Shown: positions 42,630 to 51,297 of the stretch, in pieces | Position numbering within the stretch: position 1 is the first letter of the stretch | How the letters are laid out: each line of letters begins with the position of its first letter | DNA from: Flavobacterium panacis | GTDB taxonomy: Bacteria > Bacteroidota > Bacteroidia > Flavobacteriales > Flavobacteriaceae | Direction: 5' to 3' | Length of the DNA stretch: 64,000 bases | NCBI RefSeq assembly: GCF_024649945.1 | Contig: NZ_JANKMS010000010.1 | Span: forward strand, 62,001-126,000 | Translations under genes and position numbers: made by a program | The notes under the pieces: generated by a model | The model's database searches: none | Told to the model about the DNA's origin: nothing | What the model saw: the letters and a program-made list of their open reading frames with translations, nothing else

Positions 42630-42672
42630 ATCCCAAATTCCAATTTTTCAAAGTGTTTGGAATTTGGGATTT
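42628..42672. repeat. Perfect 15-bp inverted repeat
   Basis: AAATCCCAAATTCCA (42628-42642) with its exact complement at 42658-42672. The same words form the weaker hairpin after proC (32111-32152), so this is another dispersed element. Confidence 0.7.
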
Positions 42673-42695
42673 CATTATTGGAATTTAAATTTTTG

Positions 42696-42703
42696 TAACT
42701 TTG
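42696..42703 (+). promoter_or_regulatory. -7 element for the toxin-antitoxin pair
   Basis: TAACTTTG (exact TAnnTTTG), 20 bp before the antitoxin ATG, with TTG 15 bp upstream. It lies in the longer frame from 42664 and excludes that start. Confidence 0.55.
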
Positions 42704-42723
42704 GTTTCTATAAATTAAGAATT

Positions 42724-42975
42724 ATGGGACTTCCAGAATTAAAAGAGAAGATAAAAAATCAATTAGATTTGGCTGATGAAAGAGTTCTGCGAATTGTTTC
42801 TTCAGTATTTGATAATTATTTAAATGAAGTAGTTTCATACGACGCGAAAGGGAATCCTGTGACATTGACTGATTATCATAATAAAGTGGAAGAAGGTTTA
42901 GAGGATATAAAATACAATCGAACAATTTCAAGTGAAGATTTATCAAAAGAAATGAAAGATTGGGATAATGAATAA
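42724..42975 (+). CDS. Putative antitoxin of ParE/RelE-type module
   Basis: 83 residues, acidic and helical: MGLPELKEKIKNQLDLADER, then VSSVFDNYLNEVVSYDAKG and a C-terminal helix SSEDLSKEMKDWDNE. Antitoxin identity is inferred from position: it directly precedes and overlaps by 8 nt a ParE/RelE-like toxin gene (GATAATGAATAA junction). A DNA-binding fold is not obvious, but many flavobacterial antitoxins of this kind are similarly short. It has its own promoter. Confidence 0.75.
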   Translation: MGLPELKEKIKNQLDLADERVLRIVSSVFDNYLNEVVSYDAKGNPVTLTDYHNKVEEGLEDIKYNRTISSEDLSKEMKDWDNE

Positions 42976-43261
42976 ACCAGCAGTTTTTTGGTCAGAAAAT
43001 GCGAAGTTAGATTTGAAAGAAATTTATTTTGAGCTCAAAAGTAAATATTCGAAGGAAACTGCATTGAAAGTGAGAGAAGAGTTATTTAATAATGCAAATA
43101 GTATCGTTTTTGCTGAACAATTTCAACTTGATGAATATAGAATCGATTGTCATCGAATTGTCGTCAGAAATTTTAAAATTCTCTATCAAGTCAAAGATGA
43201 TCCTGTATTCATTGTTAGAATTTTCAATACATTTCAAAATCCATTAAAAAGTTTAAAATAA
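42968..43261 (+). CDS. ParE/RelE-family toxin
   Basis: 97 residues. The N-terminal VFWSENAKLDLKEIYFELKS is the usual W-x3-A-xx-DL-x-I-Y/F start of ParE/RelE proteins, and the C-terminal strands YRIDCHRIVVRNFKILYQV and VFIVRIFNTFQNP end in the typical R-x-F/H region. Such proteins either poison gyrase (ParE) or cleave mRNA in the ribosome (RelE); the subtype cannot be assigned. The 8-nt overlap with the antitoxin suggests coupled translation. Terminator downstream. Confidence 0.82.
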   Translation: MNKPAVFWSENAKLDLKEIYFELKSKYSKETALKVREELFNNANSIVFAEQFQLDEYRIDCHRIVVRNFKILYQVKDDPVFIVRIFNTFQNPLKSLK

Positions 43262-43265
43262 ACAG

Positions 43266-43299
43266 AGGTTCAAAGGTTTTACTTTTGAGCCTTTTTTTT
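43266..43299 (+). terminator. Intrinsic terminator after the toxin gene
   Basis: AGGTTCAAA (43266-43274) with TTTGAGCCT (43284-43292, one G-U), then eight T. Confidence 0.8.
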
Positions 43300-43370
43300 A
43301 TCCTATCAGGGCTGCAAAATCTTGTACTTTTTTTAACCTTTCTCATTTTTCGATTTGAACAATGCCTTTG

Positions 43371-43378
43371 TACCTTTG
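43371..43378 (+). promoter_or_regulatory. -7 element for the aldo/keto reductase gene
   Basis: TACCTTTG (exact TAnnTTTG), 31 bp before the ATG at 43410 and inside the longer frame from 43362. Confidence 0.45.
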
Positions 43379-43409
43379 TCTCTTTGCAACTTTGAACCTA
43401 AAGAAAAAA

Positions 43410-44447
43410 ATGAAATACACTACATTACCTAACACCGATATAAAAGTTAGTAAAATCTGTCTTGGAACGATGACTTTCGGACAGCAGAATACAGAATCAG
43501 AAGGACACCAACAAATGGATTATGCTCTTGAAAGAGGAGTGAATTTCTTTGATACAGCCGAAATGTATTCGGTTCCGGCAAGCGAAGCGACTTACGGAAG
43601 CACAGAAAAAATTATTGGAACCTGGTTTAAGAAATCAGGAAACAGAGATAAGGTTATTTTAGCATCTAAAATCGCAGGTCCAAATCCGAATTTTGGATAC
43701 ATGCGTGAAAAACTGGATTTTTCCCCTGCAAGTATTAAATATGCAGTTGAAAACAGTTTGAAAAGATTGCAAACCGATTATATCGATTTATATCAAATGC
43801 ACTGGCCAGAAAGAAAAACGAATAACTTCGGACAGCGCGCTTTTCATGGACATGATGATGTTTGGGAAGATAACTTCAGAGAAATTTTGGAAACGTTCGA
43901 CGGATTAATCAAAGAAGGGAAAATCAAACATATTGGAGTTTCAAATGAAAATGCTTGGGGAATGATGCGTCTTTTGGAAGAAAGCAAATACAATAATTTA
44001 CCAAGAATCAAAACTGTTCAAAATCCATATTCTTTATTGAACCGTTTGTTTGAAGTAAATTCTGCCGAAGTTTCTAAATACGAAAATGTTGGTTTGCTAG
44101 GATATTCTCCTTTAGCTTTCGGAGTTTTGACTGGAAAATTCTTGACAGGAGAAAGTCATCCAAAAGCCAGAGTAAACCTTTTTCCGCAATACAAACGTTA
44201 CAATAGCGATCAATGTACCGAAGCGACAAAATTGTATCAGGAAATCGCTAAAAAACATGGTTTAACGCTAACACAATTGGCAATGGGATTTGTTTTGCAA
44301 CAGCCGTTCTTAACCAGTGCGATTATTGGCGCTACAACATTGGAACAATTAAAAGAAAACATCGACACAATAGATATTGTACTTTCTAAACAAATATTAG
44401 CAGAAATTGATGCAGTTCAAGCTATAATTCCAGATCCTGCTCCTTAA
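43410..44447 (+). CDS. tas: Aldo/keto reductase (Tas-like)
   Basis: 345 residues, TIM-barrel NADPH-dependent oxidoreductase. It begins MKYTTLPNTDIKVSKICLGT, as in Tas, and matches that subfamily's length. Catalytic tetrad: Asp and Tyr in FFDTAEMYSV, Lys in ILASKIAGP, His in YQMHWPE. The C-terminal cofactor region includes AIIGATTLEQLKENID. The physiological substrate of Tas-type enzymes is unknown. It has an upstream frame of 16 codons that is rejected because the -7 element lies there. Monocistronic. Confidence 0.92.
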   Translation: MKYTTLPNTDIKVSKICLGTMTFGQQNTESEGHQQMDYALERGVNFFDTAEMYSVPASEATYGSTEKIIGTWFKKSGNRDKVILASKIAGPNPNFGYMREKLDFSPASIKYAVENSLKRLQTDYIDLYQMHWPERKTNNFGQRAFHGHDDVWEDNFREILETFDGLIKEGKIKHIGVSNENAWGMMRLLEESKYNNLPRIKTVQNPYSLLNRLFEVNSAEVSKYENVGLLGYSPLAFGVLTGKFLTGESHPKARVNLFPQYKRYNSDQCTEATKLYQEIAKKHGLTLTQLAMGFVLQQPFLTSAIIGATTLEQLKENIDTIDIVLSKQILAEIDAVQAIIPDPAP

Positions 44448-44469
44448 ATTTAGGAAATAGAATAAAAGC

Positions 44470-44508
44470 AAAATCCCGATAATATTTAGTTGTCGGGATT
44501 TTTTTTGG
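44470..44508. terminator. Bidirectional intrinsic terminator
   Basis: AAAATCCCGA (44470-44479) with 44493-44502, A run before and eight T after, between converging genes. Confidence 0.85.
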
Positions 44509-44516
44509 AATAAGAA

Positions 44517-45140
44517 TTAATAATACATCACCAATAAAATTTTCTTTTTAGAATTATCAATCAGTTTTTCGAGAACGCCAAAGAACTTTTCGTTTACCAT
44601 TGGACATCCCAAACTGTTGCAAATTGGATAAGGTTGTTCTTCAAAAGGAATGTCGACATACTTGTGAAGTACAATGTTTCGGTCAAAAGCATTACTGTTG
44701 GTTTTGTCGAGACCATGCAATTTATAGGCTTTTCCAAATGTCCCCACATAAGAACCACCGATTGAATATTTACCCAGCGAACTGCAATTAGAATTTTTGA
44801 CATTGCTGAATTTTAGTTCACCTTTAATTCCTGTCTCCGAACCAGAACCATGTCCGACCAAACCTTTATTCAGCACTTTTTTGTTTTTCAAATCATAAAT
44901 AAAAAACCGATTTCTTCCTGATTCTATCTTCATATCTAAAAAAAAGGCAACATCTGAATTGTATTTTGGAGATTTCCCCAAGAAGCTCCTCACTTCAGCT
45001 ATTTCAGTTTTTAATTTCTCTTCATAAGAATAAATCGGTTTTGAATTTTTAGTATGTATTGTTTTCTCTTTTTTATTTTCACAGCTTAAACAGAGAAGCG
45101 GAATCACTGAAAAGAGAAGAAATAAGATTTTCTTTTTCAT
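44517..45140 (-). CDS. L,D-transpeptidase-like (YkuD-type) lipoprotein
   Basis: 207 residues with lipobox CLSC (MKKKILFLLFSVIPLLCLSC, Cys20, then ENKKEK). The domain about 60-205 belongs to the murein L,D-transpeptidase catalytic family: VGHGSGSETG, GKYSIGGSYVGTFGKAYKLH (His142), NIVLHKYV (His159) and the nucleophile Cys179 in NSLGCPMVNEKFF. It probably forms or exchanges 3-3 peptidoglycan links or anchors proteins at the cell wall. It follows the VWA lipoprotein gene by 8 bp in one operon. All catalytic residues seem present. Confidence 0.85.
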   Translation of the reverse strand: MKKKILFLLFSVIPLLCLSCENKKEKTIHTKNSKPIYSYEEKLKTEIAEVRSFLGKSPKYNSDVAFFLDMKIESGRNRFFIYDLKNKKVLNKGLVGHGSGSETGIKGELKFSNVKNSNCSSLGKYSIGGSYVGTFGKAYKLHGLDKTNSNAFDRNIVLHKYVDIPFEEQPYPICNSLGCPMVNEKFFGVLEKLIDNSKKKILLVMYY

Positions 45141-45148
45141 CTGGATTC

Positions 45149-46309
45149 TTATTTTTCAACAGTATACCCTTTTACTTTAGCAAAAGCCAGAATAGAAGAA
45201 TTTATTGTGTTTCCTAAATCATCTTGCTTTTTGGTCTTTTTAGATTCGGTGTCAATATATTCCTGACGTTTTTTGGCTAAAACACTGATTTCTTTCTGAA
45301 TCGTTTCTCTTTCTTTTTTCTTTTCGTTTACAATGGCCTGAATTTCGGCAGTAGATTTGTTTTTAAGTTCTGCTGGTAATTCTTCTTTTTGGATTTTTGA
45401 AATTGCTCCAGCATCATCTTTTACTTTATCAACCAAGTCCCAACTATCATTTTTGTAAACGGCTTTTGATTTACTCACTGCACGATCGGTATAATTAGAA
45501 GCTGAAACTTTTTTGGCATTCTGATCTTGCATGACCTGATTCATTTTTTTCTCAGCTCCTTTTGCACCATAATTGATGTAAGTTTTATTCATTTTTTCAT
45601 CGCATTTTGCAATTTCATCGTCATAAGGAGTAGCGATGTATTCAACAGCTCTGTCAGAATCAATATTGAAATACTTTCCTTTTCCGCGATCTGCTCCATC
45701 TTTCCAAAGAATATTGATGCCTTCAGTTTTATTGCCACAGAAAATAGTATTCACATAAATATTATTTTTTAAAGCATTGCTGATGGCTTCTTTGTAACTG
45801 ATTGTTCCTTGATTGAATTCTTCATTTCCTGCAATATAGATGAGTTTCATATTGCTGTTTTCTGTTGCCCACTTCAATTCTTTGGTTGCATCTTGAATAA
45901 CGGCTCCGCAATATTCGCTTCCGCCGTTAGTTCTTAGGGCGAATAATTTCTCCGAAATTAAATCCAAATCGGTTGATAAAGGTGTAACTTGTCTGATGTA
46001 ATTTGATTTTACAGATAAACCATCATTCCCATATTCGTATAAAGCAATTTCAATATCAGGCGTTTTTCCATCGTATTTTAAAGTAGTCAATGTGTTTACA
46101 ATATTCCATAATCTTGATTTCGCCTGATCGATTAAACCATCCATACTGCTCGAAGTGTCTAGCAAAAGAGCAACTTGTATTTTGGTATTGGAAATTGTTG
46201 CCGGTTTTTCGATTTCAGTTTTTTTTATTGGTTTTGCATTTGATGAATTACAGCTTACAAAAGAAATTGCTACTACCAAAAGTGCTGTTATTAAAAGATT
46301 TGATTTCAT
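45149..46309 (-). CDS. VWA-domain lipoprotein
   Basis: 386 residues. Lipobox FVSC (MKSNLLITALLVVAISFVSC, then NSSNAKPIK). A von Willebrand factor A domain (about 45-245) has the MIDAS DTSSSM (D-x-S-x-S) and RTNGGSEYCGAV with its Thr position, giving a metal-dependent adhesion-type surface. The C-terminal 140 residues are a Lys/Glu-rich helix (about 295-365). Periplasmic or surface function is likely; partner unknown. It is upstream of the L,D-transpeptidase-like gene (8 bp gap). A -7 element lies at 46341-46348. Confidence 0.85.
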   Translation of the reverse strand: MKSNLLITALLVVAISFVSCNSSNAKPIKKTEIEKPATISNTKIQVALLLDTSSSMDGLIDQAKSRLWNIVNTLTTLKYDGKTPDIEIALYEYGNDGLSVKSNYIRQVTPLSTDLDLISEKLFALRTNGGSEYCGAVIQDATKELKWATENSNMKLIYIAGNEEFNQGTISYKEAISNALKNNIYVNTIFCGNKTEGINILWKDGADRGKGKYFNIDSDRAVEYIATPYDDEIAKCDEKMNKTYINYGAKGAEKKMNQVMQDQNAKKVSASNYTDRAVSKSKAVYKNDSWDLVDKVKDDAGAISKIQKEELPAELKNKSTAEIQAIVNEKKKERETIQKEISVLAKKRQEYIDTESKKTKKQDDLGNTINSSILAFAKVKGYTVEK

Positions 46310-46340
46310 AATTTTAGTTTTTAATTGGATGATTATAGAC

Positions 46341-46348
46341 CAAACTTA
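46341..46348 (-). promoter_or_regulatory. -7 element for the VWA/transpeptidase operon
   Basis: TAAGTTTG on the minus strand, exact TAnnTTTG, about 32 bp before the ATG. The divergent sensor-kinase gene starts at 46477. Confidence 0.5.
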
Positions 46349-46476
46349 AAAACTAAAAAGGCCTATTTTTCAGACAAATGGTGAAACAGTGTTTTGACTT
46401 GGTGAAACTGGTTGTAAAAGGATTGTAAAATACTTTACTTTACATTGTTGTTTTTGAAGACTATAGAATTACAATT

Positions 46477-48300
46477 ATGAGATATTTACTATTGAAGTTT
46501 ATGCTTTCTTTATTTCTATTGCTATTAATTCCTGTGGAAATGATAGCGCAAGAAGCTCCTGCACAAAAAATCGAAAAAAAGAGTAAAGCCAAAATCAGCA
46601 AGACAGCTGATGAATTATCTAAATCATTGGATGAAAACGATGAATCGAAAATCGCTCTGAATTACGAAAAATTAGCCAATGAATTTTTGAATAAAGGTGA
46701 TAATGTTAAAGCAGAAGAATATTTTAAAAGAGCTTTAAGCAGTTATACCAAACTAAAACTGACTGAGGATAAAACTCGCGTGATTAGAAGTCTGGCCAAA
46801 GTTCAGGAAAACCAGAAAAATTTTGATTCGGCTATAAAAAATTATGAAAAAGCTGGTTCGTTGACCAAAGATGCCTCTGAAGAAAAAATTAATTTAAATG
46901 ATGCCAACCGACTTAAAAATCAATCTAATCCAGCAAGTCAGACCGATTATTTAAATTCTAATATTGAATTGCTGAAAAAAGAAAGCAGAAAAAGCGAAGT
47001 TAAAGAGGCTTACATACAAAAAGCACAAAACTCATTACAGTTAAAAGATAAGAATGTTGCGATTGAGAGTTACAATAAGGCTTTGGATTATGCAAAAGAT
47101 AAACCAGACGAGGTTGTAAGAATCAAAAATGAAATTGCCAAGGTGTATGCAGAACAAAATAAGTTTGATGAAGCTTTTTTGATTACTAAAAAAATATTGG
47201 AGGAGGCGAGAAAAAAGAAAAATTACACTTCCGAAATAAAACAACTACAATCTTTAGCATCGCTTTATTTTGAAAAGAAAGAACCTGAAAATGCCATTTC
47301 TTCATTAAAAGCAGCTTATAATTTATCCTTTCAAAAAGGAAATTCAACCGAAGCCAGAAAGAGTTTATCCTCCTTAATTAAATATTATAAAACCAAAGGA
47401 GAAGACAAAGAAAGCATGGCTTTGTACGAACAGTTTTTTGATAATTTCGAGCAGTTAATCAAATCCGATACGACTTTAATTGATGCCAAAACTTTTCAGG
47501 TTACAGAAGACAAAATTCGTCAGTTGGAAAAAGAAAAGGTTTTAAAAGATGAATTGATTTCCAAGAAAAACACGTTCAATTATTTCTTGTTAGGATCTAT
47601 TGGTTTGTTGTTGCTTTTGTTCTTCTTCATTGTAAAAGCTTGGTATTCCATTAGAATCAAAAACAAAGAAATTGCTTTACAATCTTTGCGTCGTGAAATG
47701 AATCCGCATTTTATTTTTAATAGTTTGAACAGCGTCAATCAATTTATTGCAGAAAATAAAGAATTGGAGGCCAACAAATACCTGACTTCTTATTCAAATC
47801 TAATGCGAAATACAATGGAAAATTCGAATAAAGATTTTATTTCGTTGGATAAAGAAGTGGAACATTTAAAAAAATACCTGGATTTAGAACATATGCGTTT
47901 TCAGGATAAATTCGATTTTGAAATTGTGGTAGATGATTTGCTAGATACCGAAAGAGTTTTTGTTCCGAATATGATTATGCAGCCTCATCTGGAAAATGCA
48001 ATTTGGCACGGATTGCGTTATTTGGATAAAAAAGGGTTTCTGTCTTTAAGATTTGATTTTAAAAATGGAAAAATAATCGTGACTATTGAAGACAACGGAA
48101 TTGGTTTGACCAAAAGTCGTGAACTCAAAACCACCAATCAGAAAATCTACGAATCACGTGGTTTAAATAATACAAAAGAGAGAATTGATCTTTTGAATGA
48201 ATTATATAAAAAAGATATTTCGTTTACAATTTCAGAAAAAGAAGGAGAAGAAAAAGGAACTATTGTTGAAATTGTTTTCCCATTAATTGACAAAATATGA
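46477..48300 (+). CDS. TPR-containing sensor histidine kinase (LytS/YehU-type)
   Basis: 607 residues. A signal sequence or first membrane helix (about 5-24) leads into a periplasmic TPR-like helical region (about 58-325), a transmembrane helix (about 368-388), and a His_kinase domain with phospho-acceptor His411 (MNPHFIFNSLNSVNQF), followed by an HATPase_c domain (EHMRFQDKF, PHLENAIWHGLRY N-box, VTIEDNGIGL G-box). It is the sensor half of a two-component system; the stop overlaps the regulator's start (ATGA). The TPR sensor suggests a protein or peptide signal (inference). Confidence 0.92.
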   Translation: MRYLLLKFMLSLFLLLLIPVEMIAQEAPAQKIEKKSKAKISKTADELSKSLDENDESKIALNYEKLANEFLNKGDNVKAEEYFKRALSSYTKLKLTEDKTRVIRSLAKVQENQKNFDSAIKNYEKAGSLTKDASEEKINLNDANRLKNQSNPASQTDYLNSNIELLKKESRKSEVKEAYIQKAQNSLQLKDKNVAIESYNKALDYAKDKPDEVVRIKNEIAKVYAEQNKFDEAFLITKKILEEARKKKNYTSEIKQLQSLASLYFEKKEPENAISSLKAAYNLSFQKGNSTEARKSLSSLIKYYKTKGEDKESMALYEQFFDNFEQLIKSDTTLIDAKTFQVTEDKIRQLEKEKVLKDELISKKNTFNYFLLGSIGLLLLLFFFIVKAWYSIRIKNKEIALQSLRREMNPHFIFNSLNSVNQFIAENKELEANKYLTSYSNLMRNTMENSNKDFISLDKEVEHLKKYLDLEHMRFQDKFDFEIVVDDLLDTERVFVPNMIMQPHLENAIWHGLRYLDKKGFLSLRFDFKNGKIIVTIEDNGIGLTKSRELKTTNQKIYESRGLNNTKERIDLLNELYKKDISFTISEKEGEEKGTIVEIVFPLIDKI

Positions 48301-49046
48301 TGACTTTGCAGAAAATTAAAAGTGTAATTGTCGAAGATGAATTGGCAGCGCGAGAAGTGCTTAAAAATTACTTGAGCAAATATTGTCCGCAAGTTGAGGT
48401 TGTCGGTGAAGCGCAGAATATCAAAGAAGCTGTTCCGTTATTGCATGAAATAAAACCGCAATTGGTTTTTCTAGATGTCGAAATGCCTTTCGGAAACGCC
48501 TTTGATGTTTTGGAAGCCTGTAAAGATTTACATTTTGAAACCATATTTGTAACCGCTTTTTCTGAATATTCTTTGAAAGCCTTAAATCAAAGTGCAGCTT
48601 ATTATTTATTGAAACCGATTAGTATAGAAGAATTGATAGTTGCGGTCAATAAAGTGCATCATCAAATCGTAAACCATGAAATTTTCAATAGAAATAAAAT
48701 TATTGTTCAAAATTTTCATGAACAAAAACCGGAGAAACAACAAGTAATTTTACCAACTTTAGAAGGTTTTGAAGTTGTAAAGATGGAAGAAATTGTACGT
48801 CTAAGAGGTAATGGAAATTTCACCGATTTATACCTTAACAACGGAAGTAAAAAAATGGTTTGTCGTTTTTTAAAGCATTTTTCAGAAATTCTTCCTTTGC
48901 CTTTTATTCGGGTTCATAAATCGCATATGATCAACATTAATTGCGTAAAATCATATAACAAAGGTGGAATTGTCACACTAAACGATGGAACTGAAATTGA
49001 AGTTTCGCCAACTTATAAAGAGGATTTTTTGAAGAATTTTAAATAG
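48297..49046 (+). CDS. LytTR-family response regulator
   Basis: 249 residues. The receiver domain has acidic VEDE near 12-15, phospho-acceptor Asp60 in LVFLDVEMPF and the conserved Lys in YYLLKPIS. A C-terminal LytTR DNA-binding domain (about 150-248) includes VVKMEEIVRLRGNGNFTDLY, FLKHFSEILPLPFIRVHKSH and VKSYNKGGIVTLNDGTEIEV. It is the partner of the kinase it overlaps. Targets are unknown; the VWA/transpeptidase operon lies divergently next to the pair and is a candidate (inference). Confidence 0.93.
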   Translation: MMTLQKIKSVIVEDELAAREVLKNYLSKYCPQVEVVGEAQNIKEAVPLLHEIKPQLVFLDVEMPFGNAFDVLEACKDLHFETIFVTAFSEYSLKALNQSAAYYLLKPISIEELIVAVNKVHHQIVNHEIFNRNKIIVQNFHEQKPEKQQVILPTLEGFEVVKMEEIVRLRGNGNFTDLYLNNGSKKMVCRFLKHFSEILPLPFIRVHKSHMININCVKSYNKGGIVTLNDGTEIEVSPTYKEDFLKNFK

Positions 49047-49052
49047 TTTTTT

Positions 49053-49316
49053 TTGCCACAAAGGCGCAAAGGCGCAAAGTTTTTTTATTAAAGCATATTT
49101 AATTGCTCGCAAAGACGCAGAGTCGCAAAGTTTTATTTACTAAAAGCAAAAAAAAAGTTTCACGCAGATTTTATAAGATTTGGACAGATTTTTTTTGAAA
49201 TCATCTGCAGAATCTGCTTAAATCTTATAAAATCTGCGTGAAATAAAAACTTTGCGACTCTGCGTCTTTGCGAGATTAAAAAAATCTTAGTGTCTTAGCG
49301 CCTTCGTGGCAAAACA
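49053..49316. repeat. Three-layer nested palindrome
   Basis: The whole gap between converging genes is a nested inverted repeat. Innermost: a perfect 24-bp pair 49158-49181 with 49220-49243 (TTTCACGCAGATTTTATAAG...). Middle: a perfect 29-bp pair 49106-49134 with 49246-49274 (CTCGCAAAGACGCAGAGTCG...). Outer: an imperfect pair, about 49053-49080 with 49289-49315 (TTTTGCCACAAAGGCGC / GCGCCTTCGTGGCAAAA). The modules also occur separately elsewhere in the window. Confidence 0.85.
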
Positions 49317-51281
49317 TTACAAATCAAATTCATCATCAACAGCCAATGAATCTGCTTTTATAGCTGTAGAATCTGGTACTTTAATTTTTATAAATGAACG
49401 GGCATTTCCTGAAATGTAAACGGGTAATATACCTGTTGTGTCTTCAGGAACTAAAAGCCCTCTTCTGAACATTAAATTCTTCAAGAACTTTTGATTTTTT
49501 ATAGCATAATCTTTCAAATTTCCTTGATCGTTAAACTGATACATGAATTTTCTAGGCTTTGGAATAATGGTTGCCAAGTATAAACATTCATCAACATTTA
49601 AATCGGCTGGATTTTTTTGAAAATAGAAATGACTTGCTTCGCCAATTCCGTAAACGTTTGGTCCCCATTCAATAATATTGAAATATACTTCCAACATTCT
49701 TTCTTTGCTTACAATTCGGTTGTTTTCTAAAATGTAAACCAATAAAATTTCTTCCAGCTTTCGCGAAAGCGTTTTTTCACGAGTTAAGAAGACATTTTTA
49801 ATCAACTGCATACTGATTGTGCTGGCGCCGCGAGAGAATTTCTTCGTTCGAATGTTTTTAAGAATCGATTGTTTAAAAGCTTCATTTATAAATCCGCGAT
49901 GTGAGAAGAATGACGGATCTTCTGTCGTTAAAACCGATTTTCTTAAATAAGGAGAAATTTGATCTAACGGAGTATAGTTTGGATTGGCATTTCCAACCAA
50001 AACTGGTCTTTGTAATACATTTTGAATTATGGCACGATAGACAAATTCGCCGTTTAGCTTATTTAAATCGGCTTCGCCATATTTTGTGATTCGTAAATCT
50101 TCTTTATTTAATTTACTATCAAAAACAAGTGTATTTGGCTTGTTTTTATTGAATTTGAAATCCAATTTGTAATCGAAGTTTCCAGTCGCCTGCATGCCTT
50201 GAAAATGCGTAAACAAACCATCTGGAAGCGAAACGATAAAATCCTGCGCTTTCATTTTTGGAATATCCATTTTCAAAGTATAAATGGTGTCTTTTTCGGT
50301 ATCGTACGAAATATAGGGACGAACTTTAATTTTATTCAATTGCATAGTTGAAGTACTGTCAATCGAAATAAAGCTATCTCCTAGTAAAAAGCGATAATCA
50401 AAACGAGCATTTTTGATGACTACGTCTTTGCTGGCAATTTTAGGGTGATTGATAGTCAGATTGGCAATAGAAGTATAACCGTCAATATGCAATTCACTGC
50501 CGCTTTTGTCAATGTTTTGAACATTCAAACGAATCGAATCAAAACTTGCTTTTAAGTTATAACGCTGATCCAAATACGGAACTCGAATAGCGCCAGTATC
50601 TAAATTGAAAAAACGAATATCTGCCTTTTTATTTCTTGGATCAGCAAAACCTTTGATGTTCCAGCGCTGATCAAAATCTTTTGCCTGAACATGAAGATTG
50701 GTTTCTAATTGTTTATTGTTTAAAACCAGTTTGTCTACATCAACAGTAGTTAATTTGTCATTATCATTGATTTTGAATTTGAAGTTTTTCAAATCCATAT
50801 CGGTTGGCACCAAATTCAATACTTTCGAAATAATTCTGTAGGCAAAAGCAGCGTATTTACGTTTTTCGTTAGAATCAGTTTCTTCTCGATCTCTTTTTAG
50901 AAAAGCATCAAAATTCCTTTTTTTACCTTTTTTAACCAGTTGAATGTAACCGTTATCAATTTTTAAAGTTCCAACTTGAACATCTCCAATTAGTAAATTG
51001 CTTAAACTGATGCTGGTTTCTACATTTTTTATTTTGCAAAGTGTATCAGCATTTATAGGAGCCAAAACAACATCTGTCAAATGTATGGTAGACAAACCAT
51101 CAAAAGAAGCCGATTTTACAGAGAAATTACTGTTGTATTCGACAGCCATTTTGTGGGTGACTTTTGCAATGGCTTGTTTTAAAAGGGAATCCCGAAAATA
51201 GTAAAGTGCGATGCAAAGCAAAACCACTATTATTCCTAGTACTTTTAATGCTTTGTATATTTTTTGTTTTGGAAAATTCAT
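49317..51281 (-). CDS. AsmA-like/GT51 peptidoglycan transglycosylase fusion
   Basis: 654 residues. An N-terminal membrane helix (about 12-28) and an AsmA/TamB-like beta-rich region (about 35-420, FDGLSTIHLTDVVLAPI) precede a C-terminal GT51 glycosyltransferase (about 445-605). The GT51 motifs are complete: TTEDPSFFSHRG (catalytic Glu454), GASTISMQL (485-493), KNVFL and YFNIIEWGPNVYGIGEAS. There is no transpeptidase domain, so it acts like a monofunctional glycan polymerase with lipid II. The AsmA-like part may handle membrane lipids (inference). It ends opposite the LytTR gene across the nested palindrome. Confidence 0.88.
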   Translation of the reverse strand: MNFPKQKIYKALKVLGIIVVLLCIALYYFRDSLLKQAIAKVTHKMAVEYNSNFSVKSASFDGLSTIHLTDVVLAPINADTLCKIKNVETSISLSNLLIGDVQVGTLKIDNGYIQLVKKGKKRNFDAFLKRDREETDSNEKRKYAAFAYRIISKVLNLVPTDMDLKNFKFKINDNDKLTTVDVDKLVLNNKQLETNLHVQAKDFDQRWNIKGFADPRNKKADIRFFNLDTGAIRVPYLDQRYNLKASFDSIRLNVQNIDKSGSELHIDGYTSIANLTINHPKIASKDVVIKNARFDYRFLLGDSFISIDSTSTMQLNKIKVRPYISYDTEKDTIYTLKMDIPKMKAQDFIVSLPDGLFTHFQGMQATGNFDYKLDFKFNKNKPNTLVFDSKLNKEDLRITKYGEADLNKLNGEFVYRAIIQNVLQRPVLVGNANPNYTPLDQISPYLRKSVLTTEDPSFFSHRGFINEAFKQSILKNIRTKKFSRGASTISMQLIKNVFLTREKTLSRKLEEILLVYILENNRIVSKERMLEVYFNIIEWGPNVYGIGEASHFYFQKNPADLNVDECLYLATIIPKPRKFMYQFNDQGNLKDYAIKNQKFLKNLMFRRGLLVPEDTTGILPVYISGNARSFIKIKVPDSTAIKADSLAVDDEFDL

Positions 51282-51297
51282 AGAGTTTAGTTTTTTG

